Assembly (NCBI GenBank): GCA_014281115.1
Contig: JACONQ010000021.1
Location: 682,001 to 746,000, forward strand
DNA length: 64,000 nucleotides
From: Laburnicola sp. R22_1
Lineage: Eukaryota > Ascomycota > Dothideomycetes > Pleosporales > Didymosphaeriaceae
Reading direction: 5' to 3'
A program made the position numbers and the translations under genes. Positions 1 through 14,105 of the stretch are shown piece by piece; the first letter of the stretch is position 1; the number at the start of each line of letters is the position of its first letter. The notes below the pieces were generated by a model. That model was not told the origin of the DNA. It saw only the letters and a list, made by a program, of their open reading frames with translations, and ran no database searches.

Positions 1-1863
1 GCCTCTTAGATTAAATAGATTAGTGTAAGTGGCTATAAATTGCGTAGAGTAGAGCTTCTTATTATTCTATAGCTTATAGTAGGTCATACTATTATTCTTA
101 GAAGAGAATTTCGCCTTCGCGTCCGCTAAGAACGGGTTTCCTAGAATAATAGCGCTAGATAAGAACCTAATAACAAACAGCGTTATTATAACAATAACCT
201 AGCCCACCCTAATTAGGGCTTAGAATACAATATCTTAGAAATTCTTATAATTACTATTTATAGTTATTAGTTTTACACTCTATAATTAAGGTAACATAGA
301 TATAATCTAGAGGCCTATAGCTTTAATAGTGCTAAGGTAGATAGTGTTTAATTTTACACCTATATTAAGTAAGGTACTTATTTAATACTTATTAATCTAG
401 CATATTACTTAGGGACAGTCTCTTTTTATATATTTAACTCCTAATTCTCTCTTAAAATCCTTTCTATTAGTAGTAGTTATAGTTAGTATTGCTTTACTAA
501 ACTGTGCCTTTGTAATTAATACGCCTATACTAGCTGCCTAGTTTACCTATAGTAGTACTTAAGATAAATTTAGTTTATAAGGCCTATAGCAAGTAACTAC
601 TCTATTCTTAAGCTTAACTAATATCTATTTAGGGACTTAGATTCTAGAGATAGGTGCGTAGTTAGTGTGCCTAGCGTCTAAGTCTTTATTAGTTACTTCC
701 TTTATAGTGACGGTTAGTGTTTATAGCTAGTATAGGTCTCCTTTACTAAAAGCGTCCTTAAATATTGCCTTTTTAACTTCTAGCATATTGCTAAGTACTT
801 CTTAGACTATTAGGCTAACTTTAGTATTTATTACTTAGAATAGCATATCTTTAGAACTGCCTACTAGAATATTAACTAGTTTTGTTTCTTTTTGGCTACA
901 AAGATCTCCTTTCTTAGAGTTAGACCTAAGATATTATTAGGCCTACGTATTTCTATATCTTCTATGCCTTCTATTAGAAAATCTTATTTTAAAAAAGATA
1001 CCTACTTTATTCTTCTTCTATTCTTTTTATTATTATCCTTTCTCCTATAAACTATAGGGATGCCTTATTTAGAAACTTTAACATTTGCGATTATCTCTAC
1101 CTTTAGCAATTCTCTAAGACTTAGTTAGGTTATTAGGGCGTTTAAGCTTGCAGCTTATAGTTTATATAGTAGATTTAGGGATTAAACTATTGCTAGTATA
1201 TCTTTATCTAGGATAGCTTGCTCCTTCTAGGCTACTTTAAATTTCTCTTTAAAGAGGAGGCTAAGTGTTATTATTTTATTAAACGCAAACTGGCTACTAT
1301 TAGTTTTTATAACTAATTCTACCTAGTAAGTTATTACTATTATTGTAACTCTCTAACTTTAAGATATCTATAGGGCCTCCTTTATTAATTTGTCTATTCG
1401 CCACTTATTCTATACTAGGCAGATTAGCATTTAGTTTTACTTGCCCCTAGCGCTAATATATTAGATTTCGCCCTAATTGTTATTTAGTTAGCCCTACTAG
1501 ACCCTTTGCAATTCTGTGTTATAGTATACCTATCTATTATTCTTAAGTAAATTTCTCTCCTTATATTCCCTATTTGCGATAATATAGTCCTTCTTATATT
1601 CAAAGTATTCTTTAAAAAAGTTATCTTCTTACTATATTAGGTCTATTACTACTACAGCTATATATATATTAACTCGTATTAGCGCTACTATATAGGCCTA
1701 AGACTAGGTTAGTACGTAGCACTAGGGCTATTATAGTACTATCTACTATAGAGTCTACTCTACTCTTATAGTAATTTTCTAGTAAATAGCTAGGTCTAAC
1801 AGAATCTCTATCTCTTAAGGGTTCTAGTTCTAAACTAGAACATTCTAAAGCCTTATAGCCTTA
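1..1863. other. TA-rich RIP-degraded repeat DNA
   Basis: No reading frame of useful length survives on either strand. The sequence is rich in TpA steps and in TAG, TTA and CTA words and poor in CpA and TpG, which is the base pattern left by repeat-induced point mutation. It probably derives from one or more retrotransposons, but no coding motif remains that would name the family. The block ends abruptly at the terminal inverted repeat that begins at 1864. Confidence 0.7.
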
Positions 1864-1913
1864 ACGTGTTTACAAGCGAGCCGCGCGTACAAGTGAGCCG
1901 CGCGCCCCACCAA
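1864..1913 (+). repeat. left terminal inverted repeat of outer pogo-like element
   Basis: This 50-bp repeat is the reverse complement of 6843-6892. It begins acgtgtttacaagcgagc and ends ccccaccaa, and it lies next to the target TA at 1862-1863. Confidence 0.9.
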
Positions 1914-1970
1914 GTCTCTTAGCCTTTTGCAGGCTGTATATTAACGCATCAAAATTCTATTAATATAATA

Positions 1971-3755
1971 AGCTCGCGCACAAGGAACTCGCGCACCCCT
2001 AGTTCTCGCGCACCCCCACCAAATCGCGCCCCCTCACAAAGACGCGTATTTTATCAACACTTCTTGTTCAATATGGATATACGCGAGCAGAGTATACAAT
2101 TTGCTATCGCGCAATACAATGCTGGCGTTTTTACAAGCCAACGAGCCGCCGCAAAGGCCTACGGTGTTCCTCCCTCCACCCTACGCGATCGACTAGGTGG
2201 CATGGCGAACAGACGCGCCAGCCACGCCAACCAGCAGCGATTGACACCGGATCAAGAAAGCTTCCTAGTAGAGTGGATTCTTGAGCAGGATACCAATGGC
2301 TACCCTCCCTCGCACGCGCGCGCTCGAGAAATGGCGACCCGAATTCTCCGTATGAACGGCGACGTAGAGCCTCTAGGCAAAAGGTGGATGCAACACTTTA
2401 TACAGCGCAACCCACGCGTTGCTTCTGTTATAGGGAGAAAGCTAGATACAAGCCGCGCTGAGGCAGCTACACCAGAACAAATCAACGCGTTTCTTGAGCT
2501 ATTTGAGCGCGTCAGAATCAGGCTAGGCATACAGGCAGAGAATATCTGGAATATTGATGAGACTGGTATTGCCCTTGGTGTAGGTACCAACTCCAGGGTG
2601 CTCGCAAATAGCCAAAAAGAAAGGCTTACATCAAGTCGCCAGAGAATCGCGAGTGGGTCTCAATAATTGAGGCTGTATCAGCTACAGGGCAGAAGCTGCC
2701 CTGCGCTGTTATTTTCAAAGGCCAGAGCCTACAAACAACCTGGTTTCCAGCATCTATACCAAATTGGCTCTATACAACCTCAGAGAATGGGTGGACCTCG
2801 CAGGAGATAGGCCTTGAGTGGTTGCGCCGGCTCTTTCTACCAGAATCAGCGCCTAAGGGTAGCCAATACCGGCTACTCCTCTGCGACGCGCATAGTAGCC
2901 ATGTGAATATTGAGTTCCTCTGGGCTTGCAAGCAGGCTCGAGTAGAGCTTCTATTTCTACCAGCTCATTCAACACACCTCCTACAGCCGCTAGATCTATC
3001 AGGGTTCTCGGTTATTAAGTCGAACTATAAAAATCACATACGCGACCTGGCGAGCCTCGACGACGCCGCGCCTATTAAGAAGGCGCGCTTTATTAGCTAC
3101 TACCACCTAGCCAGAGAGGAAGGCCTCTCAGAGAGGGTGATTCGGGCTGGCTGGCGCGCTGCTGGTCTTGTTCCCTATAACCCTAATCAGGTACTTCTAT
3201 CCTCACAGGTTATAGGCAGGCCAGCAACGCCGCCACGCCTACCTCAGGACCTCAACGCGATCAATACGCTCTATCGCACCCCTCAGAAACCTCAGGACGT
3301 GTACGCAACTCAGAAACATATTGAGAGGTCACAAGAGCTATTAAAACCTACGCGCCAGGCATTCCAAAAATGAGCAAGGCAATAGCTATTAGCAATAGTC
3401 GAGCAGCAAAGCAGGAATCAATAATCTCTCGCCTACAGTATCAACTAGAGGCTACTAGCTCTCAGAAAAAGCGGAAACGAATCACTGTAGATTACAACCA
3501 AAGATTTGCTGATATTGAGAGTATCAAGCGTACAGTTGATCAAGCTGCTGCTGCAGAAGCTCAGAGCTCTAGGCCTAGAGCTCAGAGGCGTGCTGTAGCT
3601 ACAGGGAGGGCAGCGCCTGATACTACCTTTCAATCTATGTGCATGGAGTGGCAATTAGAATAGGCGTTAATAAAATACGCGTCTTTTTTGTGCGGGTGCG
3701 CGATTTGGTGGGGTGCGCGAGTACTAGGGGTGCGCGAGTTCCTTGTGCGCGAGCT
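1971..3755 (+). mobile_element. nested pogo-like DNA transposon, 1785 bp
   Basis: Inverted repeats of roughly 85 bp begin agctcgcgcacaaggaactc. The distal part, near 2030-2058 and 3664-3690, also pairs with a few mismatches. TA lies on both sides (1969-1970 and 3756-3757). The element sits inside the RIP-damaged outer element, yet its own DNA is GC-balanced and shows no run of RIP-type stop codons, so it arrived later or escaped RIP. Its length and its first six bases match the element at 60746-62533, although the rest of the terminal repeat differs. The encoded proteins are clearly related. Confidence 0.9.
2073..3663 (+). pseudogene. pogo-family DDE transposase with two single-base frame breaks
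   Basis: The protein starts at the ATG at 2073. An N-terminal helix-turn-helix/CENPB-type DNA-binding region (SQRAAAKAYGVPPSTLRDRL, then the QRLTPDQESFLVEWI region) is followed by a DDE catalytic core. The first Asp is in NIWNIDETG, the second in LLLCDAHSSH and the third in HLLQPLDLSGF, with 35 residues between the second and third (DD35D, as in Fot1-like elements). The C-terminus is basic and coiled. The frame shifts twice, at the A run near 2615-2620 and at the A run near 3366-3370 (overlapping ATGA). One extra A at each place would give a single continuous frame, as the homologue at 60842-62431 predicts. All three catalytic Asp residues are intact. These may be true lesions or base-calling errors. 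Confidence 0.85.
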
Positions 3756-3796
3756 TAGCTATCCTAAATCAAGCAGTATCTATAGAAGCTTTCTTA

Positions 3797-5188
3797 CGGA
3801 GGTGCCTTTCAAAAGTTTTTGCCCACCTTGGCGAGCAGGGGTATGCGCCACATTCCAGATCGGGAAGCATCTCCGAGTTGACGTGGCCACTTCTCAACCT
3901 CAGGCCTTACCCTCTGTAACTACTACTCTCTGTCAATTGATCTATCTAGTACTGTCGCTATGGTTCATCACGATAACTCTACTCGTGCCACGGTAGTCGT
4001 TCTTAAGGCTATAGGCAAGTCAAACAATGAGATCACCGGACTCACTGGAATCGAGAAGCGTACGATCAACTCTATATACGCGCGAGCAATCGAGCGAGGT
4101 TTCGATCCAGGCCAGCGGCCGCTGAAGCTTGAAGATAAGCATCTTGAAAACGCCTATCGATCTGGCCGGCCATCAAAGCAATCTGAAGTCTCCGAGAAAG
4201 TAGTCAACACCGTACGCACTGATCGATATGGGCGAGAGAAGTCTTGCGCTGACGTTGCTGGCGCACTTAAGACTGGACGCTTGAAGATTGGAAGAATGTT
4301 ATCTGGTCAGACGAAACGTCTGTTGTTCTCAACCATAGGCGTGGAGGATATCGAGTATGGAGGAAAGCAGATGAGGCCTTCGTACGGAGCTGTATTCGTG
4401 AGAGATGGAAAGGCTACTCTGAATTTATGTTTTGGGGCTGTTTCTCGTACGACAAGAAGGGCCCCTGTCACTGCTGGACGCCAGAAACAAAGAAAGAGAA
4501 GGAGGCTGCTGCTGCTCAAATTGATGAACTGAACAAGGAGCTTGAGCCTATCAAAAAGGCTGAGTGGGAGCTTGAGAATGGCATGCGTCGCCTAGGTCTC
4601 CGTACCAAGCCTGGACGGCTGCCCCAGTGGAGATGGAACCAGAGGACTGGAAAGCTCAGCCGAGGCAGTGGCTCAGGAATTGACTGGTACCGGTACCAGA
4701 CAACAATTCTGCTGCCAAAGCTTATTCCTTTTGCAAAGCAGTGTAAGGCTACGCGGCCTAGAACAGTTGTACAGGAAGACAAGGCGCCTTCTCACGACCA
4801 CTACGTTCAAAGCTATATATATAGCATTCATGATGTTAAGAGGATTATCTGGTGTGGTAACTCTCCTGATTTGAATTCTATTGAGCCTTGCTGGCCATGG
4901 ATGAAAAGGGCTACTACGAAGAAAGGAGCTCCTAAGAATAGAGCAGAGGCAGTACGGGCATGGGAGCAGTGCTGGAGAGAGCTGCCTCAGGAGAAAATAC
5001 AGGCTTGGATTGAGCGGATTCCATACCATATAGAACAGATCCTTGAGCTCAATGGAGGCAACGAGTATAAGGAGGGTCGGAGGCTCAGGAAGCCAGAGCT
5101 AGAGCCAGCCGGAGAACGCTCTTAATTAGGAATAGCACAGAACCCCCTGCTCGCCAAGGTGGGCAAAAACTTTTGAAAGGCACCTCCG
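3797..5188 (+). mobile_element. nested Tc1/mariner element, 1392 bp
   Basis: Inverted repeats of about 46 bp begin cggaggtgcctttcaaaagt and end at the matching sequence 5143-5188, with TA at 3795-3796 and 5189-5190. The element landed in the same outer pogo-like element, only about 40 bp from the right end of the other nested insertion. Its coding region is on the plus strand. Confidence 0.9.
3960..5125 (+). pseudogene. Tc1/mariner DD34E transposase with internal deletion and frameshift
   Basis: The N-terminal part from the ATG at 3960 is a paired-like helix-turn-helix region (TRATVVVLKAIGKSNNEITG onward, with GRPSKQS as the linker). The catalytic part resumes in another frame near 4274 with LEDWKNVIWSDETSVV, then VQEDKAPSHDHY, then GNSPDLNSIEPCW. 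Thirty-four residues separate the second Asp from the Glu, so this is a DD34E enzyme. Compared with full-length relatives, the stretch that normally joins the DNA-binding region to the WSDE motif is missing, which points to an internal deletion of tens of codons together with a frame change near 4250-4275. All three catalytic residues survive, but the protein is unlikely to work. Confidence 0.85.
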
Positions 5189-5289
5189 TACACATACGTG
5201 AGTTGTGCCCAGGCTCCCTGCAGCGCGTGCAGCGCGCTGAAGCCTGCCGGCTCGCACCTGACCGCGCCTGGCTATACTGCGTTTCTCCC

Positions 5290-6812
5290 TCTAGTTGCTG
5301 CTTAATAGCCTTCTAAGCAATAATATCCTCTCCCTCTGCCTTTAATAGGGTGCCTCGCTTCTAGATCCGCTTCTTTTTGCGCTATTTACGCGTTATAGCT
5401 GCCTTATTTGCCCTCTATAGACTAGCTATCTTATTGCGCATAAGCACTATTAAATGCGCCATTCTCTTAGCCCCTCTTGTAAGCCAATTAAGCGACTGGA
5501 TAACTGATATAGAAGAGGATCCTTGATGCCTTTGGATCCGCTCACGAACTAGAGTTGACTAAGCGCCTAGCTCGCGCGCGTTGCTTGGTGTTGCAGACTC
5601 CTATAGGGCCTCTAGTAGGGCTGCTGGCGACGGCGTACGAAGCTTCACATTAAGCTTTAATATCACCGCCTCTGGATTGTGTGGGACTAGCCTAGCGCCT
5701 TAAAAGCTTGCGCAGATATTCTCCTTTATAATTGACTGGTCGTAGGCGGCGCGGAAGGCTGGTAGGAACTCAAGCTTGGTGATATGGTTGATGTGGTCGC
5801 GTATCAGGCCCTCGACCTGGCGCCCGTACGCCCGCTTCAACGGCGAGAAACAGCCAACGTTAAGCGGCTGCAGAAGGTGTGACAAATGTGGCGGCATACA
5901 GAGAGTGTAGATCTTATTCTCCTTATAGATCTCCTAGAATTTGAGCGAGTTGTGACTCTTATGGCCGTTAAGTATTAGTAGCTGACGCGCGCCCACTCTA
6001 CGCTCTACTGTATGCTTAATAAAATGCCGTAGCTAGGCAACACTAAGCTCGTTCGTAGTCTAGCTATTGTCGCTAAGACCAATAGCCTAGTCACCTGGTA
6101 TATCGTCGCCCTCGTACCAGGCAGAGAGGTGGTACTGGCCAGCGAAGATGATAAAGGGCGGGATTGCCCACCCAGTAGCGTTGATTCCGTGGATCGCCGT
6201 CACCCACTCACAATTGCCTGGCTAGATCGCTTTTGGCCGGCCACGCCTCTCTGAGCCAGTAACGACTAGCTGGGAGGATATTTTACCCATTAGAAAGCCA
6301 GTCTCGTCGAAGTTGAAGGTATCCTTGTCGCAGATACCGTAGGTGGCCTTTGTACGTGCTACTAGCTCAAACCAGGCCTGTATAACTGTTGGGTCCTTGC
6401 AGAGGGCTCGCTGTCGATTGTAGGGTCGATTAAATCGCGTTGTGAGGCTGTCTGTTCGCTTGACAAAGTTCCTAGGCCACTGCTGGCACACGTGGCCTGC
6501 GCTGCGCTCAGTGAGCAGCTTATTCGCCATATCTCGTACAGCACCTAGAGTGGGCGCAAAGCCTCGCGAATCTAGGTCAAGTATATGCTCAACAATCACC
6601 TCCTCTTCAAGCTTGGTAAGCTTCTTTGATTTGGGCTCAGAGTCGCGTCGCGCAGCGATTCCTGCGCGTCGGCCGCGAAGTGTTGTTTCAGGGACGCAAA
6701 ACGTTGCGGCAGCGCGTTTTATACTTCGTATTTAACTTAAATTGATAGCTGAAAGAGCTAGGTAGATATTTGCTTCTTTATAGCGCAATTGAGCAGACAA
6801 TGGTTGAGCCAT
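5290..6812 (-). pseudogene. RIP-inactivated pogo/Fot transposase of the outer element
   Basis: Reading from the ATG at 6812, recognisable segments include a Psq-like DNA-binding region, EHILDLDSRGF, FNFDETGFLMG (first Asp), LLILNGHKSH (second catalytic position, Asn) and PHLSHLLQPLNVGCF (third position, also Asn). At least six in-frame stops interrupt it. They include TAA at 6732-6734 where Gln is expected, TAG at 6222-6224 where Gln is expected, and several TAG codons near 6040-6095 where Trp is expected. All fit C-to-T changes at CpA on one strand or the other. The N-terminal and catalytic parts are otherwise easy to align with related transposases. The copy is dead. Confidence 0.8.
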
Positions 6813-6842
6813 TGTAGTTTGTATGAGACGCGTTGTAGAAAG

Positions 6843-6892
6843 TTGGTGGGGCGCGCGGCTCACTTGTACGCGCGGCTCGCTTGTAAACACGT
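6843..6892 (-). repeat. right terminal inverted repeat of outer pogo-like element
   Basis: This is the reverse complement of 1864-1913, followed by the TA target duplication at 6893-6894. Confidence 0.9.
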
Positions 6893-11090
<4,198 letters not shown>

Positions 11091-11963
11091 TAATAGGTCT
11101 GCATTAAAGACCTTCTATACCAAAGACTTGTCCAGTGCGGTCGAGGAAAGGGTTAGTGGTGGGCTGGCCAGGAAGCTCATAGATGACTGTGTTTTGTGTT
11201 GTAAGGGCCGTTTGGGCTCCGCCGTCGTATCTCATGTTTCCATATCGCGACTAGATGGCTGCCGCTGCCTCCGATGGACGTGTCATACTTTACAGCGTAC
11301 TTGCAGAGCGTGGTTGTCTACAGTGGCTCTGTAGGTACCAAATCGACACTCTAGAGAGCCGCGTTTCCGATGCTCGTAGAGGTAGTATTCCCGCCATTCG
11401 TTCAGCTTCTTCTGCCGGTCCTGATGTTCCATACTCGGGGTCAATCGTCCTGCAGGCGACAAGGAGTGGTAACCTCTACCCAAGATCTTAGCCATTCTTC
11501 AACGAGAAAGCACCAAGGGGTTCGATATGGTAGTGTGAGATATAAACATGTTTAGTATGCCATTTCACGACGATTAGATGCTACATATGTAGCTTCTGAC
11601 ATACAAAAGCATCAATCATACAAGTAAGAGACTTGTTTGGTGTTGATGATAGCCATTACACTATGGAAGATAGTCTAGACACGGTTTGAGGGTACCTACT
11701 CACATAGTGCATTCATTCTATGACCATCTTGTATTTGCTTGTTTTGCAGTGTATCCCATGCCTTCTAAAATCTATCCAACCTGTTTCCCAGCCATTCTCC
11801 AAGTAAACACCAACAAAGAAAACCATGACAATCTTATAATTAGACTAACCCATCAAACACAACGTGCTCCATATCGTACAGCCTCTCTTCCCACCCACCT
11901 CACGCGCACAGACAGCACGCAATCCTCCACCTCACCCAACTTCCTCCTCGCCTCTCGCCGCAC
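11091..11963. other. accessory boundary DNA, no supported gene
   Basis: Base composition changes from TA-rich to balanced at about 11.1 kb. Short frames occur on both strands. The minus-strand frame at 11283-11495 (with RQKKLNEWREYYLYEHRKR) looks protein-like and could be an exon or gene fragment, but I recognise no family and see no start or splice structure around it. The remainder up to 11963 shows nothing I can support. Confidence 0.5.
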
Positions 11964-12278
11964 TCAACACCACTCCTTCACACACCCATCATCCATTTTC
12001 ACCCGCTCAATATAAATCCTCCCAATCGAATCACCACTATTATCAAAAAGCTTGTATCCTCTCCACCATCCAGCATCTTGCAACGACTCCTGGCCGTCCC
12101 AAACGACGGGGTTGAGTCCGGCGCTGTTGGCGATCCTGTCGATGCGCGCGTGTGCGGCGTCCAGCGAGTGGAAGAAATAGGCGATGTTGTAGGGGATGCT
12201 TGATGAGCCGCCTTTGCGGACGATTGCGTAGCCGTAGTGGTCGGGTTGAGGGGTGGACATGTTGAGGTGTTGGGGCAT
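11964..12278 (-). CDS. small hypothetical protein, about 98-104 aa
   Basis: I do not recognise this protein. It is a single minus-strand frame with protein-like composition (the YGYAIVRKGGSSSIPYNIAY and WWRGYKLFDNSGDSIGRIYI segments), rich in aromatic and charged residues and with no signal peptide or membrane segment. Translation may begin at the ATG at 12278 or at the ATG at 12260 (MSTPQPDHYG). The second seems more natural because conservation-like composition begins there. It stands alone in the accessory region, more than 1.7 kb from the next coding remains. A beta-rich fold or a cytosolic role is possible, but there is no evidence for either. Existence as a real gene is only moderately supported. 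Confidence 0.5.
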   Translation of the reverse strand: MPQHLNMSTPQPDHYGYAIVRKGGSSSIPYNIAYFFHSLDAAHARIDRIANSAGLNPVVWDGQESLQDAGWWRGYKLFDNSGDSIGRIYIERVKMDDGCVKEWC

Positions 12279-14105
12279 TCTGGGCTGGACTTGGGTGGGA
12301 GTTGGCGGGAGTTTTGAGTGCGGGTAGGGTTTTGTACTTGGGGGTGGGGGTGCTTAGATAAGGTTGGCGTGGGTGAAAGGGATAGGTTGATGGGCTTGGG
12401 GCTGGAGGCGCGGATGGGGTTGCTTCTGGGCTGTTGGCTTGCAAACGGAAATAGCTTGTGGACTAAGAGCGTTTGAATGGTCCGCGTGGTAAGTGCACTG
12501 TCGCTCTTTGTCACAGGGACGTAGGGGTGGGTAAGTAAATCGTGTATAAGCTATCGTGTATAAGCTATCGTGCTGAAGTCACACTTGTATCTAGCACGTG
12601 GGGATATTCATATGGCCTCATGCGCTAGCCCAGCGTTCCTGTTACATTCTCTATGGCTTTGGAAGTATCTTAACTTTTTAATATTGGGAAAGGATACATC
12701 TACTGCGATATTTTATAGCGAGGTACTAATATAAACGATGCGGCGAGTATAGGCGGCATTGTTAAGCAATCTATTCTAAGATTTTAAGGAGTGTAGAGAT
12801 ACATATAGCTGTGGTGCGCTAGGAAGAGAGCTTCTTGCTTGCTAATATTGGATAGGTGGCTACTGGCAAAGTCTTATTAGCATCTAAGTCTGCTATACTT
12901 TTGCATGTATCCCTGCATGCGCTGGTTAAACTTTTGGCGGAGTTTGTTTTTCTTGGTTTTTCTTTCTTTGAATGTTGGACAGAAAGTATTAATGTTATAA
13001 TTTCAGTAAGGTGCAAGGAGAGTCGCTTCTACGTTGAGAAGTGTCGGAAACGTTTGATTTGAGGATATGTTATCTGGAAGAGAAACATCGCAGACCTTTT
13101 GGTATACGGTATAACGCTGTAAGGGAAAGCTGTGAGGACATGTTATGAGGTGAAGAATGTATTTTAGTGTGGTAGATATTGTAAGCAGAAGCTTTGTTGT
13201 ACGTGATGCATTTGGCAGCCTCCATTCTAGGGAAAATATCTGCCTGGTTGTCTTACCAACACTTCCCTTGCCAGTACGCTGTAATCATCGCTTTAATCTT
13301 TTATCTCAGTCTGTCGGATGGTGTCGGACTTCATTTAGGGAAAATATTTTTCTCTTTGCTTTATTCATGGTGCTGAACAACTGAGTATGTTGGTAGTGAT
13401 GGCATGATCAGTCGCTGGAGGTCTTCAACTATTGCGTTGATATCGATAAAAAGATATTCTTGAGCTTACAGAAGAGCGTTAACTACCTGATGTAGCTAGC
13501 TTAGCCTTGAAAATGTTCTTCGTACCTCGTTGACTGCAAAATTTATGACAGTGGCGGTTACCTGCGGTAGGGATGTCCGCAGGTTATTCCTTGAGCGATG
13601 CATGGGTTGGACGGTGAGAACATGGTGGAATGAGCTTCTACTAGTATATTTTGAGATTATCGGCGCCCTCGTTCCTGTCATTTATTCATTTATGATTCAT
13701 AATCGTTTATACTCAACTCAACCTTTTACAGATTACAAGACTTTAACAGCACTGCAGCATAACAATTTGCGTCTTGGACTAGTCAAATACATTTGGTTAT
13801 CATGGCTCGAGTCAAGCCAAAGCTTTGAAATACTCTGCAAAACCGATGACGTGCGGTATATTTTGTGTTGCTGGAACATAGGCGTATGTACAAGAACACA
13901 ACGCTTGTCCCAGTATTTGTGCTGCGACAGTTTGTTCTGCATAGTGAAATTAACTGACACCACTAAGCAACTCTGAAGGATTACTATGGAAGATAGCATT
14001 GATTCATACGTAATTGATCAAGCTAGCCCTAATATATGAATGAAGAGATGGAGTCTGCTGATTCAATGTTACATGATGAGCGCTTTACCCAGTTGGGCCT
14101 CCATT
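12279..14105. other. intergenic accessory DNA, no supported gene
   Basis: There is no frame with convincing composition on either strand. The interval contains one copy (13103-13138) of a short dispersed motif, described separately, that also occurs downstream of the orphan gene at 23.2 kb. It is otherwise featureless to my reading. Confidence 0.5.
13103..13138 (+). repeat. dispersed motif copy (cggtataacgctgt type)
   Basis: The core cggtataacgctgtaaggga followed by aagctgtgagg matches 23179-23205 with few differences. It lies in non-coding DNA. Origin unknown. Confidence 0.55.

Larger units (their letters stand above)
1864..6892 (-). mobile_element. pogo/Fot-like DNA transposon, RIP-damaged, carrying two nested insertions
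   Basis: The ends are perfect or near-perfect 50-bp inverted repeats that begin acgtgtttacaagcgagccg and are flanked by TA on both sides (1862-1863 and 6893-6894), as expected of Tc1-mariner-pogo elements. Removing the two nested elements leaves 1864-1970, 3756-3796 and 5189-6892, about 1.85 kb in total, a normal size for a Fot/pogo element. Its transposase remnant lies on the minus strand. Each end repeat contains an internal near-duplicate (aagcgagccgcgcgtac followed by aagtgagccgcgcg), which may be a doubled transposase-binding site. That last point is inference. Confidence 0.85.

Noticed and set aside
11999..12514. Overlapping minus-strand frames of 171 and 133 codons
   Set aside because: They cover the same DNA as the small hypothetical gene in other frames and are Pro/Ser/Thr-biased without motifs.
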